This document shows positions 8,558-16,649 of a stretch of 56,742 nt of DNA, in pieces. The first letter of the stretch is position 1. Every line of letters starts with the position of its first letter. Source of the stretch: Planctomycetaceae bacterium (GTDB lineage Bacteria; Planctomycetota; Planctomycetia; Planctomycetales; Planctomycetaceae); assembly GCA_028284485.1 (NCBI GenBank), contig JANQRQ010000238.1:1-56742 (forward strand), written 5' to 3'. The translations under genes and the position numbers were made by a program. A model generated the notes under the pieces. It had not been told where the DNA came from, made no database searches, and was given only the letters and a program-made list of their open reading frames with translations.

Positions 8558-8983
8558 TCACTCTCGACGCTTCTTGGGTTTGCTACTCCGGGATTTTGCC
8601 GACCTTTCGTCAAGTTGTTTGACGAGTTGCTTGAGTGCATCAAACTCTTCAGCTGTTAGGTCACGAATTTGGGTGAGCGATGTGAGAACCGGGACCAGGG
8701 AGCCTTCACACATCGTGTCTGCCAGTTCAGCGAGCCGTTCGCCGATTAATTCGTCACGCTCGATCGACGCCCGGAACTGATGTGTTCGCTGACTGCGGTC
8801 GCGATCGATGCATCCCTTTTCTTCGAGCCGTTCGAGGAGTTTTTGTACAGTGTAGTACTCCGAAACACCGCCATCCTCGTAGAGAGTTTCGGTGATTTGC
8901 CGCGTTGTGGCCGTTCCAGAGTCCCACAAGACTTGCATGACGGCCAATTCTGCTTCGGTCACACGTCGATGTTCGGGAGCCAT
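8558..8983 (-). CDS. BlaI/MecI/CopY-family transcriptional repressor
   Basis: A 141-residue winged-helix repressor, full family length. The DNA-binding domain covers about residues 5-80: VTEAELAVMQVLWDSG, ATTRQITETLYEDG, then YYTVQKLLERLEEKGCIDRDR, the typical recognition helix and wing. The C-terminal part (LAELADTMCEGSLVPVLTSL) is the dimerisation helix pair where BlaI is normally cut. The last residues are basic (RSSKPKKRRE). The start is supported by AAGGA 6 bases before the ATG. It is followed 155 bases later by the M56 peptidase, the usual BlaI-BlaR order. Two matching dyads over its promoter indicate autorepression. The regulated process is not shown by the sequence; there is no beta-lactamase nearby. 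Confidence 0.92.
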   Translation of the reverse strand: MAPEHRRVTEAELAVMQVLWDSGTATTRQITETLYEDGGVSEYYTVQKLLERLEEKGCIDRDRSQRTHQFRASIERDELIGERLAELADTMCEGSLVPVLTSLTQIRDLTAEEFDALKQLVKQLDERSAKSRSSKPKKRRE

Positions 8984-9000
8984 TTCGAATCCTTGCTTTC

Positions 9001-9017
9001 AAAGACATTCTGTCTTT
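9001..9017. promoter_or_regulatory. Probable BlaI operator, proximal dyad
   Basis: AAAGACA-TTC-TGTCTTT, a perfect 7-bp dyad with a 3-base spacer. It covers the expected transcription start of the blaI-like gene and sits between its -10 box and ribosome binding site. Confidence 0.7.
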
Positions 9018-9024
9018 AATTTGT

Positions 9025-9053
9025 AAGATAGGCGGAGACGTGTTCAAAGTCAA
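9025..9053 (-). promoter_or_regulatory. Sigma-70-type promoter of the blaI-M56 pair
   Basis: On the minus strand TTGACT (9053-9048) and TATCTT (9030-9025) are separated by exactly 17 bases, a near-consensus housekeeping promoter. It reads towards the blaI-like gene, whose ATG is about 40 bases past the -10 box. The -35 box lies inside the distal dyad and the start region inside the proximal dyad. Confidence 0.7.
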
Positions 9054-9063
9054 CCTGTCTTTG
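9045..9063. promoter_or_regulatory. Probable BlaI operator, distal dyad
   Basis: CAAAGTCA-ACC-TGTCTTTG is a dyad with 7 of 8 positions paired and the same half-site (TGTCTTT) as the dyad at 9001-9017. The centres are 45 bases apart. It overlaps the -35 box, as expected for a repressor site. Confidence 0.65.
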
Positions 9064-9284
9064 ATGCACAAACTCACAATCCATGCGCCGATAACCTATC
9101 GTCGGTAACATCCGCGTCACGATTCGGTCGACCAACTCGCTTTCGCGAGCGGCTCGTCGATAATTCCGCCAAAATTCCCGCAGAATCGCAGATTGTTGCG
9201 ACGAACTGGCAGAATTCCCTCGCAACTTGTTTGCCCCAAGTTCATGCTGGAATAAGCAATAAATTCGAACTGCGTATAGGTAAG

Positions 9285-9313
9285 AGGCCTGACTTTCACG
9301 AAGAGTCGGGCCT
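9285..9313. terminator. Hairpin with 10-bp stem, possible terminator or leader attenuator
   Basis: AGGCCTGACT and AGTCGGGCCT pair over 10 positions with one G-U, around a 9-base loop, followed on the plus strand by TTATTTG. It lies between divergent genes, directly before the dispersed repeat at 9321. No gene obviously ends here, so it may be a leader hairpin of the gene at 9437 or part of a larger mobile repeat. Confidence 0.4.
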
Positions 9314-9320
9314 TATTTGC

Positions 9321-9426
9321 TAGAGCGGTTCACTTTTTTCTAATGGGGGTGTCTGGCTCATGGGAGCCAGCTTTCCTAGAACCAAACGTGTTTGTCGCGC
9401 CCACGAGTCCGCGTAATACGCTGTAG
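9321..9426 (+). repeat. Dispersed intergenic repeat, copy A (about 106 bp)
   Basis: This segment aligns without gaps to 54336-54441. Both begin TAGAGCGG; the first part then diverges, and the last 76 positions (from GTCTGGCTC to ATACGCTGTAG) match at about 60 of 76. Both 3' ends can fold into GCGTNNTACGC-like small hairpins, and copy A has a further TGGCTC/GAGCCA stem at its centre. The right end supplies the AGGGG that probably serves as ribosome binding site for the gene at 9437. Confidence 0.6.
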
Positions 9427-9436
9427 GGGATGGCTG

Positions 9437-9871
9437 ATGGTCGAGCGAAAAAGGCGAACGGCGGCGTCCAAGCCGGCACAAGATTCAACTCAGGACGCGG
9501 CTGAAGTCATTCTTGAGTATGAACGCAAACGGAAACGTCGCGCGCGAGTTCGGGCTCGCAGAAGTCGCCGCGAAGCGGAAAAGCAACACCATGCCGCCAT
9601 GGAACGCATGCTTCATTCCATCGAGGTCATCAAGTGGTGTGTGCTGTCGATTTCGAGTGTGATGGTCATTTCGCTCATCGTCGGCTTGATCGTCCTGAAC
9701 AGCGTGAAGAACGAAGTCCAGCGCGTAAAATCGGAAGTCGAAGACATTCAACGCGAAGCCGAGTTGATTCGCGAGAAGATTCGACACCCGCTGGAAACGA
9801 TTGGCGGAACGCTCGGCCGGCGGTTGGAAAACAACATTAGCGGTTACCTAAGCGGCGATGACTCGGAGTAG
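9437..9871 (+). CDS. Small single-pass membrane protein with basic N-terminus and coiled coil
   Basis: I recognise no family. From the ATG at 9437 (AGGGG upstream) the product is 144 residues. The first 65 residues are strongly basic (KRKRRARVRARRSRRE) and predicted cytoplasmic. One hydrophobic segment (WCVLSISSVMVISLIVGLIV) follows at about residues 65-85. Then comes a heptad-rich helix (NEVQRVKSEVEDIQREAELI) and a short acidic tail (SGDDSE). The layout suits a small scaffold or nucleoid/RNA-to-membrane tether, but that is inference. The frame also opens from a TTG at 9392 inside the repeat, which I reject. Its end faces the DUF502-like gene, with which it is convergent. Confidence 0.6.
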   Translation: MVERKRRTAASKPAQDSTQDAAEVILEYERKRKRRARVRARRSRREAEKQHHAAMERMLHSIEVIKWCVLSISSVMVISLIVGLIVLNSVKNEVQRVKSEVEDIQREAELIREKIRHPLETIGGTLGRRLENNISGYLSGDDSE

Positions 9872-9958
9872 TCATCAGCTAGACTGTTTGAACTGAAGAA
9901 CTTGCCAGACGAACGCTTGCCGGTCTCACCGTCCCCTACCAATTTGTTGCCGACAATT

Positions 9959-10723
9959 TTAGGTTGATGACTCCGAGTCATTGGCAATCTGCGTATGCAC
10001 ACTTGGCGGGCCGAAGGCTCCCATCGAGAAGTGAAATAGCTGCCAATCCCGAAGCGACCAATCGGTAGTCGTCACGTCATCCCAACGGCAAACGTGCACA
10101 TAGCCGTGTCGATTCGTCGCGGTGCTCAAAACATAAACCGCAGCAAGTTTGTCGCCCGTCGATTCATCGATGAACGACCGAGTCAGCACGCCCATCGTAC
10201 GAAGTCGATCGTTGGGCCAGTCGAGCAAAACGATTTGGGCGGATTGTTTGGCCCGGGTCATTTCCGAGAAGAGTCGTTCATCCCAATTGGAAAAACGGCC
10301 CCACGTCACGCGCTTTTCGACGAAGGGATACAACGCGAAACGGATGAGGGCTCCGATCGCCGGTGGCGCCAAAAGGATAACAACGACAGTCAAAATCACC
10401 CGCATGATCGGATTTTCGATTGCCTGAAAGAAGGGGAGGAATTGTTGCACTGCGGCGATCAGGACATACAGGATCAATATGCCGATGATGCCATGGAGGT
10501 AGATCTTGATGATGACCGAGAGCAACGGCTGACCGAGCAGATGGAGACCGTTGCCGGCGTCATTCTGGCCGGATGGAGTGGCGTCGTTCACACTGACTGC
10601 TCCCAGATTCTTCGTCCACACACGAATGGGCAATGGGCGCACAACGTGATGCACCAATGCGTGGTTTGGGTCATAGATTTCAACAGTTGGAAATGCCGAT
10701 CGAAGGGTTTCGGCGGAAGACAA
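9959..10723 (-). CDS. Membrane protein, distantly DUF502-like
   Basis: A 254-residue protein with two hydrophobic segments at about residues 70-95 (IIKIYLHGIIGILILYVLIA) and 105-130 (MRVILTVVVILLAPPAIGAL), then a soluble C-terminal half. The stretch IVLLDWPNDRLRTMGVLTR followed by AAVYVLSTATN resembles the DUF502 pattern, where a PRxGxWSLGFVT strand and a PTTPNP-like motif follow two membrane helices. I treat the relation as tentative. The start is unsure: an in-frame stop directly precedes a TTG at 10723, and no ATG is available before the first membrane helix, so a TTG or GTG start is required. It is convergent with the small coiled-coil protein and divergent from the cytochrome gene. Confidence 0.55.
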   Translation of the reverse strand: MSSAETLRSAFPTVEIYDPNHALVHHVVRPLPIRVWTKNLGAVSVNDATPSGQNDAGNGLHLLGQPLLSVIIKIYLHGIIGILILYVLIAAVQQFLPFFQAIENPIMRVILTVVVILLAPPAIGALIRFALYPFVEKRVTWGRFSNWDERLFSEMTRAKQSAQIVLLDWPNDRLRTMGVLTRSFIDESTGDKLAAVYVLSTATNRHGYVHVCRWDDVTTTDWSLRDWQLFHFSMGAFGPPSVHTQIANDSESST

Positions 10724-10975
10724 TCAACCGAGTTCAGATGTCCACCGATGTTTCGATTCGTTCTGAAAAGCTATCGGTCGGATTCATCGGCGTCAACGGT
10801 GTGCGAAAGGTTCGGATCGCTCCGTGCAGTCGCTTGCTCCCCGCCGATTCCATGCAAACTCAAGATGAGTCTGGGCAGTTCGGTGGCCATTCGAGGGGCC
10901 GTTTGGTTTACAATGCAATCAGTCCCAGAGTTGGGCTGACGCGGTGAACTCGATTTCGTCACAAAATGGGAAAAG

Positions 10976-13900
10976 ATGCGTACAAGATTCGTTACCAGTA
11001 GCGCTTGGTTGGCGATGTACTTGGGGATGAGTGCGCCCGCAAGCGGCGACGTTGACTTTGCGCGCGATGTACGACCGATACTGGCGGGACATTGTTACAA
11101 ATGCCACGGACCCGACGCCGAGCAGCGGCAAGCGAATTTGCGACTTGATGCGCGCGAGTCGGCGATTGCCGAAGCCGATTCGGGAGAGCTGCCGATCGTG
11201 CCAGGCAAACCAGATGAAAGCGAATTGGTCCGCAGAATCCTTTCCGACGACGAATCGGAACAAATGCCACCGCCCGACGCGAACCTCATTCTATCACCAG
11301 CCCAGAAAGAGATTCTCAAACAGTGGATCGCCGAAGGAGCCGTCTATCAGCCGCATTGGGCGTTCGTCGCACCGCAGGCTGCGGCGCTGCCCGACGTCGC
11401 CGATGTTAGTTGGCCGCGAAACCCAATCGACCGCTTTGTACTGTCGAAACTCGAATCGGAAAATCTGCAGCGATCGCCGGAAGCAGATCGGTATCATCTT
11501 ATTCGTCGTCTCTCGCTCGACTTGATTGGCCTGCTGCCAACAGCGGAAGAGATCGATGCCTTTGTTGCTGACGAGCGTCCTGGCGCTTACGAACGACTTG
11601 TGGATCGTTTGCTCGCCTCGCCGCATTACGGCGAACGCTGGGCACGGCGATGGCTCGACTTGGCCCGGTACGCCGACACGAACGGTTACGAAAAAGATCG
11701 ACCCCGCTCGATTTGGCCGTATCGCGATTGGGTTATTGACGCCGTCAATTCTGATATGCCGTTCGATCAATTCACCATCGAACAATTGGCGGGTGACATG
11801 TTACCGAGCGCGACCTTGGCACAGCACATCGCGACCGGCTTTCATCGAAATACGATGATCAATGAAGAAGGGGGCATCGATCCCTTGGAATTTCGCTTTC
11901 ACGCCATGACCGACCGCGTCAACACAACAGCGACGACTTGGCTCGGCTTAACAATGGGTTGTGCCCAATGCCATACGCACAAGTACGACCCGATCCAACA
12001 GCGCGAGTATTACCAGGTTATGGCGTTCCTCAATAATGCCGACGAACCGGAAATGGAAGCTCCATCGCTGATGCAAATCGCTCTGCGGCGCAACTTGCAA
12101 GCGGAAGTCGTGTCACGCCAAAACAGAATGTTCCAGCGATACTTCGTTGATCAACCGGTTGCATCGAATGAGACCCCATGGGCTGCTCGATCGCGTCCCT
12201 TTCAAAAGTGGTTACGCGAAGAACAACAAAGGGCCGTCGATTGGACAATCCTTCGACCGGTCACCGCCAAATCGGACTTGCCTCGCTTGGAAATCCTCAA
12301 CGATGATTCGATCTTGGCGAGCGGCGATCAAACCAAACGGGACGAATACCGTTTGACATTCGCCGGCGACTTTTCCGGAGTGACGGCGATCCGGTTGGAA
12401 GCATTGCCACATGAAAGCCTGCCCCGCAATGGACCTGGCCGGGCGTATTACGAAGGCCCGAAAGGGGACTTCTTTTTGAGTGAAGTGTTCTTAAAGAGCG
12501 ATGCCGAACATCGAATCGAAATCGCATCGGCGACCGAAACGTACGCCAAACTCGGAATCGGCAGCGGCGGATCGTCAGCGGCGCTGGCGCTCGATGGCAA
12601 TTTTCACACCGGCTGGTCGGTGAACGAGGGAGAAGGTCAGCCGCACACGGCTGTATTCAACCTTCGACAACCGCTCGCGACAGCCCAAAAACTGCAGCTG
12701 ACTTTGATTTTCGAACGGCATTATCCGGCGGGATTGGGTCGGTTCCGCATCGCGGTGACTCGCGACACACGGGAAATCACAGCGAGTAAAGTTCCGGTCG
12801 ATGTCGAAGCGAGTTTGTTGTCTCCCTTTGGCAAACTGACTGCCGCGCAACAACGACGGGTGAAGACGTATTATGTTTCGATTGCGCCCGAACTCGATAA
12901 CGAACGCAAAGCAATCGAAAAGCTGCATAAGAGCCTGCCTGAGATTCCGAGAACGCTTGTGATGCAGGAACGTCCCCTGGACTTTCCACGACCGACTTAC
13001 TTTCACAAGCGTGGCGAATTTCTCCAACCAACGGAAACGGTTGACCCGGACGTTCCCGCATTCTTGCACAGTTTTCCGACAGACCGGCCCAGGAATCGAC
13101 TCGAATTCGCACGTTGGCTGGTCAATTCTGAAAACCCGTTGACCGCACGCGTCATCATAAATCGGCATTGGGCCGCCTTCTTCGGGAGGGGCATCGTGGG
13201 AACTCTCGACGATTTTGGAACGCAGGGTGATCTGCCCACGCATCCCGAATTACTCGATTGGCTGGCTTTGGAATTCATCAAGCAAGGATGGTCGACCAAG
13301 TCGATGCACCGCCTGATCGTGACCAGCGCAACGTATCGGCAATCGTCGCGCGTCACGCCACAACTCATCGAGGCCGATCCAGAGAACCGTCTGTTGGCTC
13401 GTGGCCCGCGGTTTCGGATGGAAGCCGAGCTTGTCCGCGATGCCGTGTTGTGCGCGAGTGGCTTGCTGTCAGACAAGATTGGCGGACCGAGCGTCTTTCC
13501 GCCACAGCCGGCAACGGTGACAACCGAAGATGCCTTCGGCAAACTGCAATGGAAGGTCAGCGAAGGCGAAGACCGATACCGGCGCGGCCTTTATACCTTT
13601 ATGAAACGGACGACTCCCTACGCGATGCTATCGATGTTCGATGGGCCGAGCGGCGAAGCGTGCGTGGCGAAACGAGAAGTCTCCAACAGCCCGCTACAAG
13701 CGTTGACACTGTTAAATGATGCCGTGTTTTTAGAGACCGCACAGCGACTGGGAGCGTGGGCAGCGACACAATCTGGACCGCCGCAGTTGGTTCTCGATGA
13801 TCTTTTTCGCCGTTGCCTGACCCGGCCACCCGATACCGTGGAACGTGATGCCTTGCTGGCATTCTATACCCGGCAGCAAACACGATTCGCCAAACGACAA

Positions 13901-14017
13901 GACGCGGCGCTGGCGCTCGCCGGCGATGGTAAGAAGTCGAATGCAGCAGAACGCGCCGCCTGGACGAGCGTTTCCCGGGCGATATTGAATCTCGACGAAA
14001 TGATTACGAAGAACTGA
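10976..14017 (+). CDS. PSD1 / planctomycete cytochrome c domain protein (DUF1549 + DUF1553)
   Basis: A 1013-residue exported protein. Residues 1-24 form a signal peptide. A planctomycete cytochrome c (PSCyt1) domain follows with the haem motif CYKCHG (Cys40, Cys43, His44) and a possible Met ligand in SEQMPPPD. DUF1549 starts at about residue 145 (NPIDRFVLSKLE) and holds a second CXXCH, CAQCHTHKYDP (Cys329, Cys332, His333). Residues of about 435-590 look like an inserted discoidin or carbohydrate-binding beta domain (FFLSEVFLKSD, LDGNFHTGWS). DUF1553 covers the C-terminal third (ARVIINRHWAAFFGRGIVGT, HPELLDWLALEF). These proteins are abundant in planctomycetes and are thought to act in periplasmic polysaccharide use; the chemistry is unknown. 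A DUF1501 protein follows after 1 base, the usual pairing. Confidence 0.95.
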   Translation: MRTRFVTSSAWLAMYLGMSAPASGDVDFARDVRPILAGHCYKCHGPDAEQRQANLRLDARESAIAEADSGELPIVPGKPDESELVRRILSDDESEQMPPPDANLILSPAQKEILKQWIAEGAVYQPHWAFVAPQAAALPDVADVSWPRNPIDRFVLSKLESENLQRSPEADRYHLIRRLSLDLIGLLPTAEEIDAFVADERPGAYERLVDRLLASPHYGERWARRWLDLARYADTNGYEKDRPRSIWPYRDWVIDAVNSDMPFDQFTIEQLAGDMLPSATLAQHIATGFHRNTMINEEGGIDPLEFRFHAMTDRVNTTATTWLGLTMGCAQCHTHKYDPIQQREYYQVMAFLNNADEPEMEAPSLMQIALRRNLQAEVVSRQNRMFQRYFVDQPVASNETPWAARSRPFQKWLREEQQRAVDWTILRPVTAKSDLPRLEILNDDSILASGDQTKRDEYRLTFAGDFSGVTAIRLEALPHESLPRNGPGRAYYEGPKGDFFLSEVFLKSDAEHRIEIASATETYAKLGIGSGGSSAALALDGNFHTGWSVNEGEGQPHTAVFNLRQPLATAQKLQLTLIFERHYPAGLGRFRIAVTRDTREITASKVPVDVEASLLSPFGKLTAAQQRRVKTYYVSIAPELDNERKAIEKLHKSLPEIPRTLVMQERPLDFPRPTYFHKRGEFLQPTETVDPDVPAFLHSFPTDRPRNRLEFARWLVNSENPLTARVIINRHWAAFFGRGIVGTLDDFGTQGDLPTHPELLDWLALEFIKQGWSTKSMHRLIVTSATYRQSSRVTPQLIEADPENRLLARGPRFRMEAELVRDAVLCASGLLSDKIGGPSVFPPQPATVTTEDAFGKLQWKVSEGEDRYRRGLYTFMKRTTPYAMLSMFDGPSGEACVAKREVSNSPLQALTLLNDAVFLETAQRLGAWAATQSGPPQLVLDDLFRRCLTRPPDTVERDALLAFYTRQQTRFAKRQDAALALAGDGKKSNAAERAAWTSVSRAILNLDEMITKN

Positions 14018-14018
14018 C

Positions 14019-15461
14019 ATGACTGACGTTGCCAATAACAATTGTGACGTCACACGCCGACATTTCTTCGGCGATTGTGGCGTCGGTGTCGGCAAGATCG
14101 CACTGGCTTCGCTATTGACCGGTGCAACGCCTCGAAGCTCGGACGCGCGACAGCAGCCATCGGGTGATTTGACGCCATGCGATCCGCATTTCACGCCTCA
14201 GGCCAAGGCGGTCATTCATTTGTTTATGGCGGGCGCACCCAGCCAACTCGATCTGTTCGACTACAAGCCGAAATTGGCAGAGTACGAAGGAAAGTCGATC
14301 CCCCCTGAAGTGATTGGTGGGCAGCGCTATGCGTTTATTCGGCCCGATGCCGCCGCCCTGGGGCCACAGTACCAATTCGCCAAGCATGGGCAGTCGGGCA
14401 TCGAATTATCGGAAATACTGCCTCATTTGGGGCATGTGGTCGACGACATTTGCCTGATCAAGTCGGTCCATACCGATCAATTTAACCACGCGCCGGCACA
14501 GATTTTTTGGAATTCCGGTTTTCCAAGACCTGGACGGCCCAGTTTGGGATCGTGGTTAGCCTACGGCTTGGGAGCGGAAACGACCGACTTGCCGGCATTC
14601 GTTGTGTTGTCGACCGGCAGCGGGATCAGCGGTGGTGCCGCAAATTGGTCAAGTGGTTTCCTGCCAACAGTCTATTCCGGTGTGCGGTTTCGCAATCAGG
14701 GGGATCCGATTCTGAACGTGACCAGCCCCGAAGGTGTTGATTCGCAGCTGCAACGGGAAACACTGGACTTAATTGGTGACTTGAACCGGCGGCGCTTAAA
14801 CGTTGAAGGCGACCCCGAAATCGCCACACGGATTGCCTCTTATGAAATGGCGTTTCGATTGCAGTCGTCGGCACCCGAACTGATGGACCTGACCAGCGAA
14901 ACAACAGCGACGTTGGAAATGTACGGTGCCGATCCCGAAAAACCATCGTTCGCACGGGCCTGTTTGCTGGCTCGCCGCATGATCGAGCGCGGCGTCCGCT
15001 GCGTGACGATTTACCACTCGGGGTGGGATGCCCATACCAATGTGGCAGGGAATCTGAAAAACAATTGCGGGAAAACCGATCAGGCCTCGGCCGCCTTGGT
15101 GAGCGATCTAAAACAACGCGGTATGTTGGATGAAACGCTGGTGATTTGGGGCGGCGAGTTCGGGCGGACCCCGATGGTGGAAAGCAATCCAGCGCTCGGC
15201 CGCAAACTGGGCCGCGACCATCATCCGCAGGCTTTCAGCATGTGGATGGCAGGCGGTGGGATGAAGGGGGGGTATTCGTACGGGGCCACCGACGAGTTGG
15301 GGTTCCATATCACCGAGAAGCCGGTTCATATCCACGATTTGCAGGCGACGATTTTGCATACACTCGGTCTCGATCACGAACGGTTGACGTTTACCCACCA
15401 GGGGCGTCAATATCGTCTGACCGACGTTCATGGTCATGTTGTGCATGATCTGTTGGCATGA
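14019..15461 (+). CDS. DUF1501 (sulfatase-like) protein with Tat-type signal
   Basis: A 480-residue protein directly behind the DUF1549/DUF1553 gene (1-base gap), so co-transcribed. The N-terminus has TRRHFFGDCGVGVGKIALAS, a twin-arginine signal pattern, which suggests export of a folded, perhaps cofactor-bearing protein. The body has the DUF1501 landmarks AKAVIHLFMAGAPSQLDLFDYKP, SVHTDQFNHAPAQIF, VIWGGEFGRTPM and GRDHHPQAFSMWMAGGGMKGG. DUF1501 belongs to the alkaline phosphatase/sulfatase superfamily, and the conserved Asp/His residues in these motifs fit metal ligands. Together with the upstream cytochrome protein it forms a two-gene module found in many copies per planctomycete genome. Its substrate is not known. 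Confidence 0.95.
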   Translation: MTDVANNNCDVTRRHFFGDCGVGVGKIALASLLTGATPRSSDARQQPSGDLTPCDPHFTPQAKAVIHLFMAGAPSQLDLFDYKPKLAEYEGKSIPPEVIGGQRYAFIRPDAAALGPQYQFAKHGQSGIELSEILPHLGHVVDDICLIKSVHTDQFNHAPAQIFWNSGFPRPGRPSLGSWLAYGLGAETTDLPAFVVLSTGSGISGGAANWSSGFLPTVYSGVRFRNQGDPILNVTSPEGVDSQLQRETLDLIGDLNRRRLNVEGDPEIATRIASYEMAFRLQSSAPELMDLTSETTATLEMYGADPEKPSFARACLLARRMIERGVRCVTIYHSGWDAHTNVAGNLKNNCGKTDQASAALVSDLKQRGMLDETLVIWGGEFGRTPMVESNPALGRKLGRDHHPQAFSMWMAGGGMKGGYSYGATDELGFHITEKPVHIHDLQATILHTLGLDHERLTFTHQGRQYRLTDVHGHVVHDLLA

Positions 15462-15516
15462 AGCCCCAGCGGTAAACTGCTCTCTCACATCCGACCGTTA
15501 CGGATAAGGTCGATCC

Positions 15517-16647
15517 ATGAAACCGATGCCCATCGCCCTGGCGGTTCTGGGAACGGCGTTGTTATTTGGCCTGTTGATGTACAGCCAAATGCAAACCGGT
15601 CCCTTTCATGTCTCGGGTTTCATCGAAGCGGAAGAAACGCGCGTGGGATCGCGGGTCGGCGGGCGGGTGAAACAAGTGTTCGCTGTCGAAGGAGAACCCG
15701 TTCCCGACGATGGCATTCTCTTGGAATTAGAGCCGTTCGACTTATTCGAGCGCCGAGCCGAAGCTGTCGCCCGGCAGGCAGAGCGTCGGGCCGAGTTCGA
15801 TAAGTTGACGACAGGTTTCCGTCAGGAGGAGAAGGACCAAGCCCAAGCCCAAGTTGAGCAACTCGAAGCGTTAGTGCGAAAACTGCACAGCGGTCCGCGT
15901 CCTGAAGAGATCGATTCCGCCCGTAACGAAGCCCAGGAAGCCGAGGCAAATTACGAACGGGCTGTTTCCGACTTCCAGCGGATGGAACAGCTTTTGGGAA
16001 AAGGGTCGGTCACGCGGGATCAATACGAGTTGGCCGCCGCCGACCTGAAAGCAGCACGCGCCACCTGGGATGCGCGGCGCTCCCGATTGGCATTGTTGGA
16101 AAAAGGGACTCGTGAGGAGGAAATCGACGAGGCCGAGGCGCAGCTACGTGCCGCGCAAGCTGCGTTTGCATTGGTCAACAACGGTTACCGCGCCGAAGAA
16201 ATTGCACAAGCCCGAGCCGCGTTGGAAGCGGCAGACGCCTTGGTCGAACAAATTGAACGTCAAATTGCCGAGCTGACCGTCAAAGGAATTGCGGGTCAAA
16301 CTGTTCAGGCGGTCGATTTGTATCCGGGGGATTTGGTCGGGGCAAACACCCCGGTCATTTCTTTGATCGATTCGAATCGCCTGTGGGTGCGAGCCTACGT
16401 GCCTGAGAATCGACTTGAATTGCGCGACGGTGACAAAGTGAGTATTCGCGTCGATAGTTTTCCTGAGGAGCGATTCGCCGGCCATATCGCATTTGTTTCG
16501 GAAGAGGCGGAATTCACGCCCCGAAACATACAAACGCCCGAAGAACGCTCGAAGCAGGTGTTTCGCATCAAAGTCATCATCGACGAGGGAACCGACCGGC
16601 TACGGGCGGGGATGGCTGCCGACGTGTTTCTTGATTCCGGGACCTGA
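15517..16647 (+). CDS. HlyD/YbhG-type periplasmic adaptor of an ABC exporter
   Basis: A 376-residue membrane fusion protein. One N-terminal membrane anchor (IALAVLGTALLFGLLMY) is followed by a lipoyl-like half (GFIEAEETRVGSRVGGRVKQV), a long alpha-helical hairpin from about residue 70 to 265, and the returning lipoyl and beta-barrel domains (LYPGDLVGANTPVISLIDSNRLWVRAYVPE in part). The hairpin shows three spaced motifs, GPRPEEI, GTREEEI and GYRAEEI, typical of this family. It is 2 bases upstream of the fused ABC transporter gene and should link that inner-membrane exporter to the periplasm or to an outer-membrane channel. No TolC-like gene is nearby. It follows the DUF1501 gene by 55 bases and may share its transcript. 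Confidence 0.9.
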   Translation: MKPMPIALAVLGTALLFGLLMYSQMQTGPFHVSGFIEAEETRVGSRVGGRVKQVFAVEGEPVPDDGILLELEPFDLFERRAEAVARQAERRAEFDKLTTGFRQEEKDQAQAQVEQLEALVRKLHSGPRPEEIDSARNEAQEAEANYERAVSDFQRMEQLLGKGSVTRDQYELAAADLKAARATWDARRSRLALLEKGTREEEIDEAEAQLRAAQAAFALVNNGYRAEEIAQARAALEAADALVEQIERQIAELTVKGIAGQTVQAVDLYPGDLVGANTPVISLIDSNRLWVRAYVPENRLELRDGDKVSIRVDSFPEERFAGHIAFVSEEAEFTPRNIQTPEERSKQVFRIKVIIDEGTDRLRAGMAADVFLDSGT

Positions 16648-16649
16648 GC

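Noticed and set aside
12575..13243. 222-codon minus-strand ORF inside the DUF1549/DUF1553 gene
   Set aside because: It is antisense to a strongly supported coding region and has no family features.
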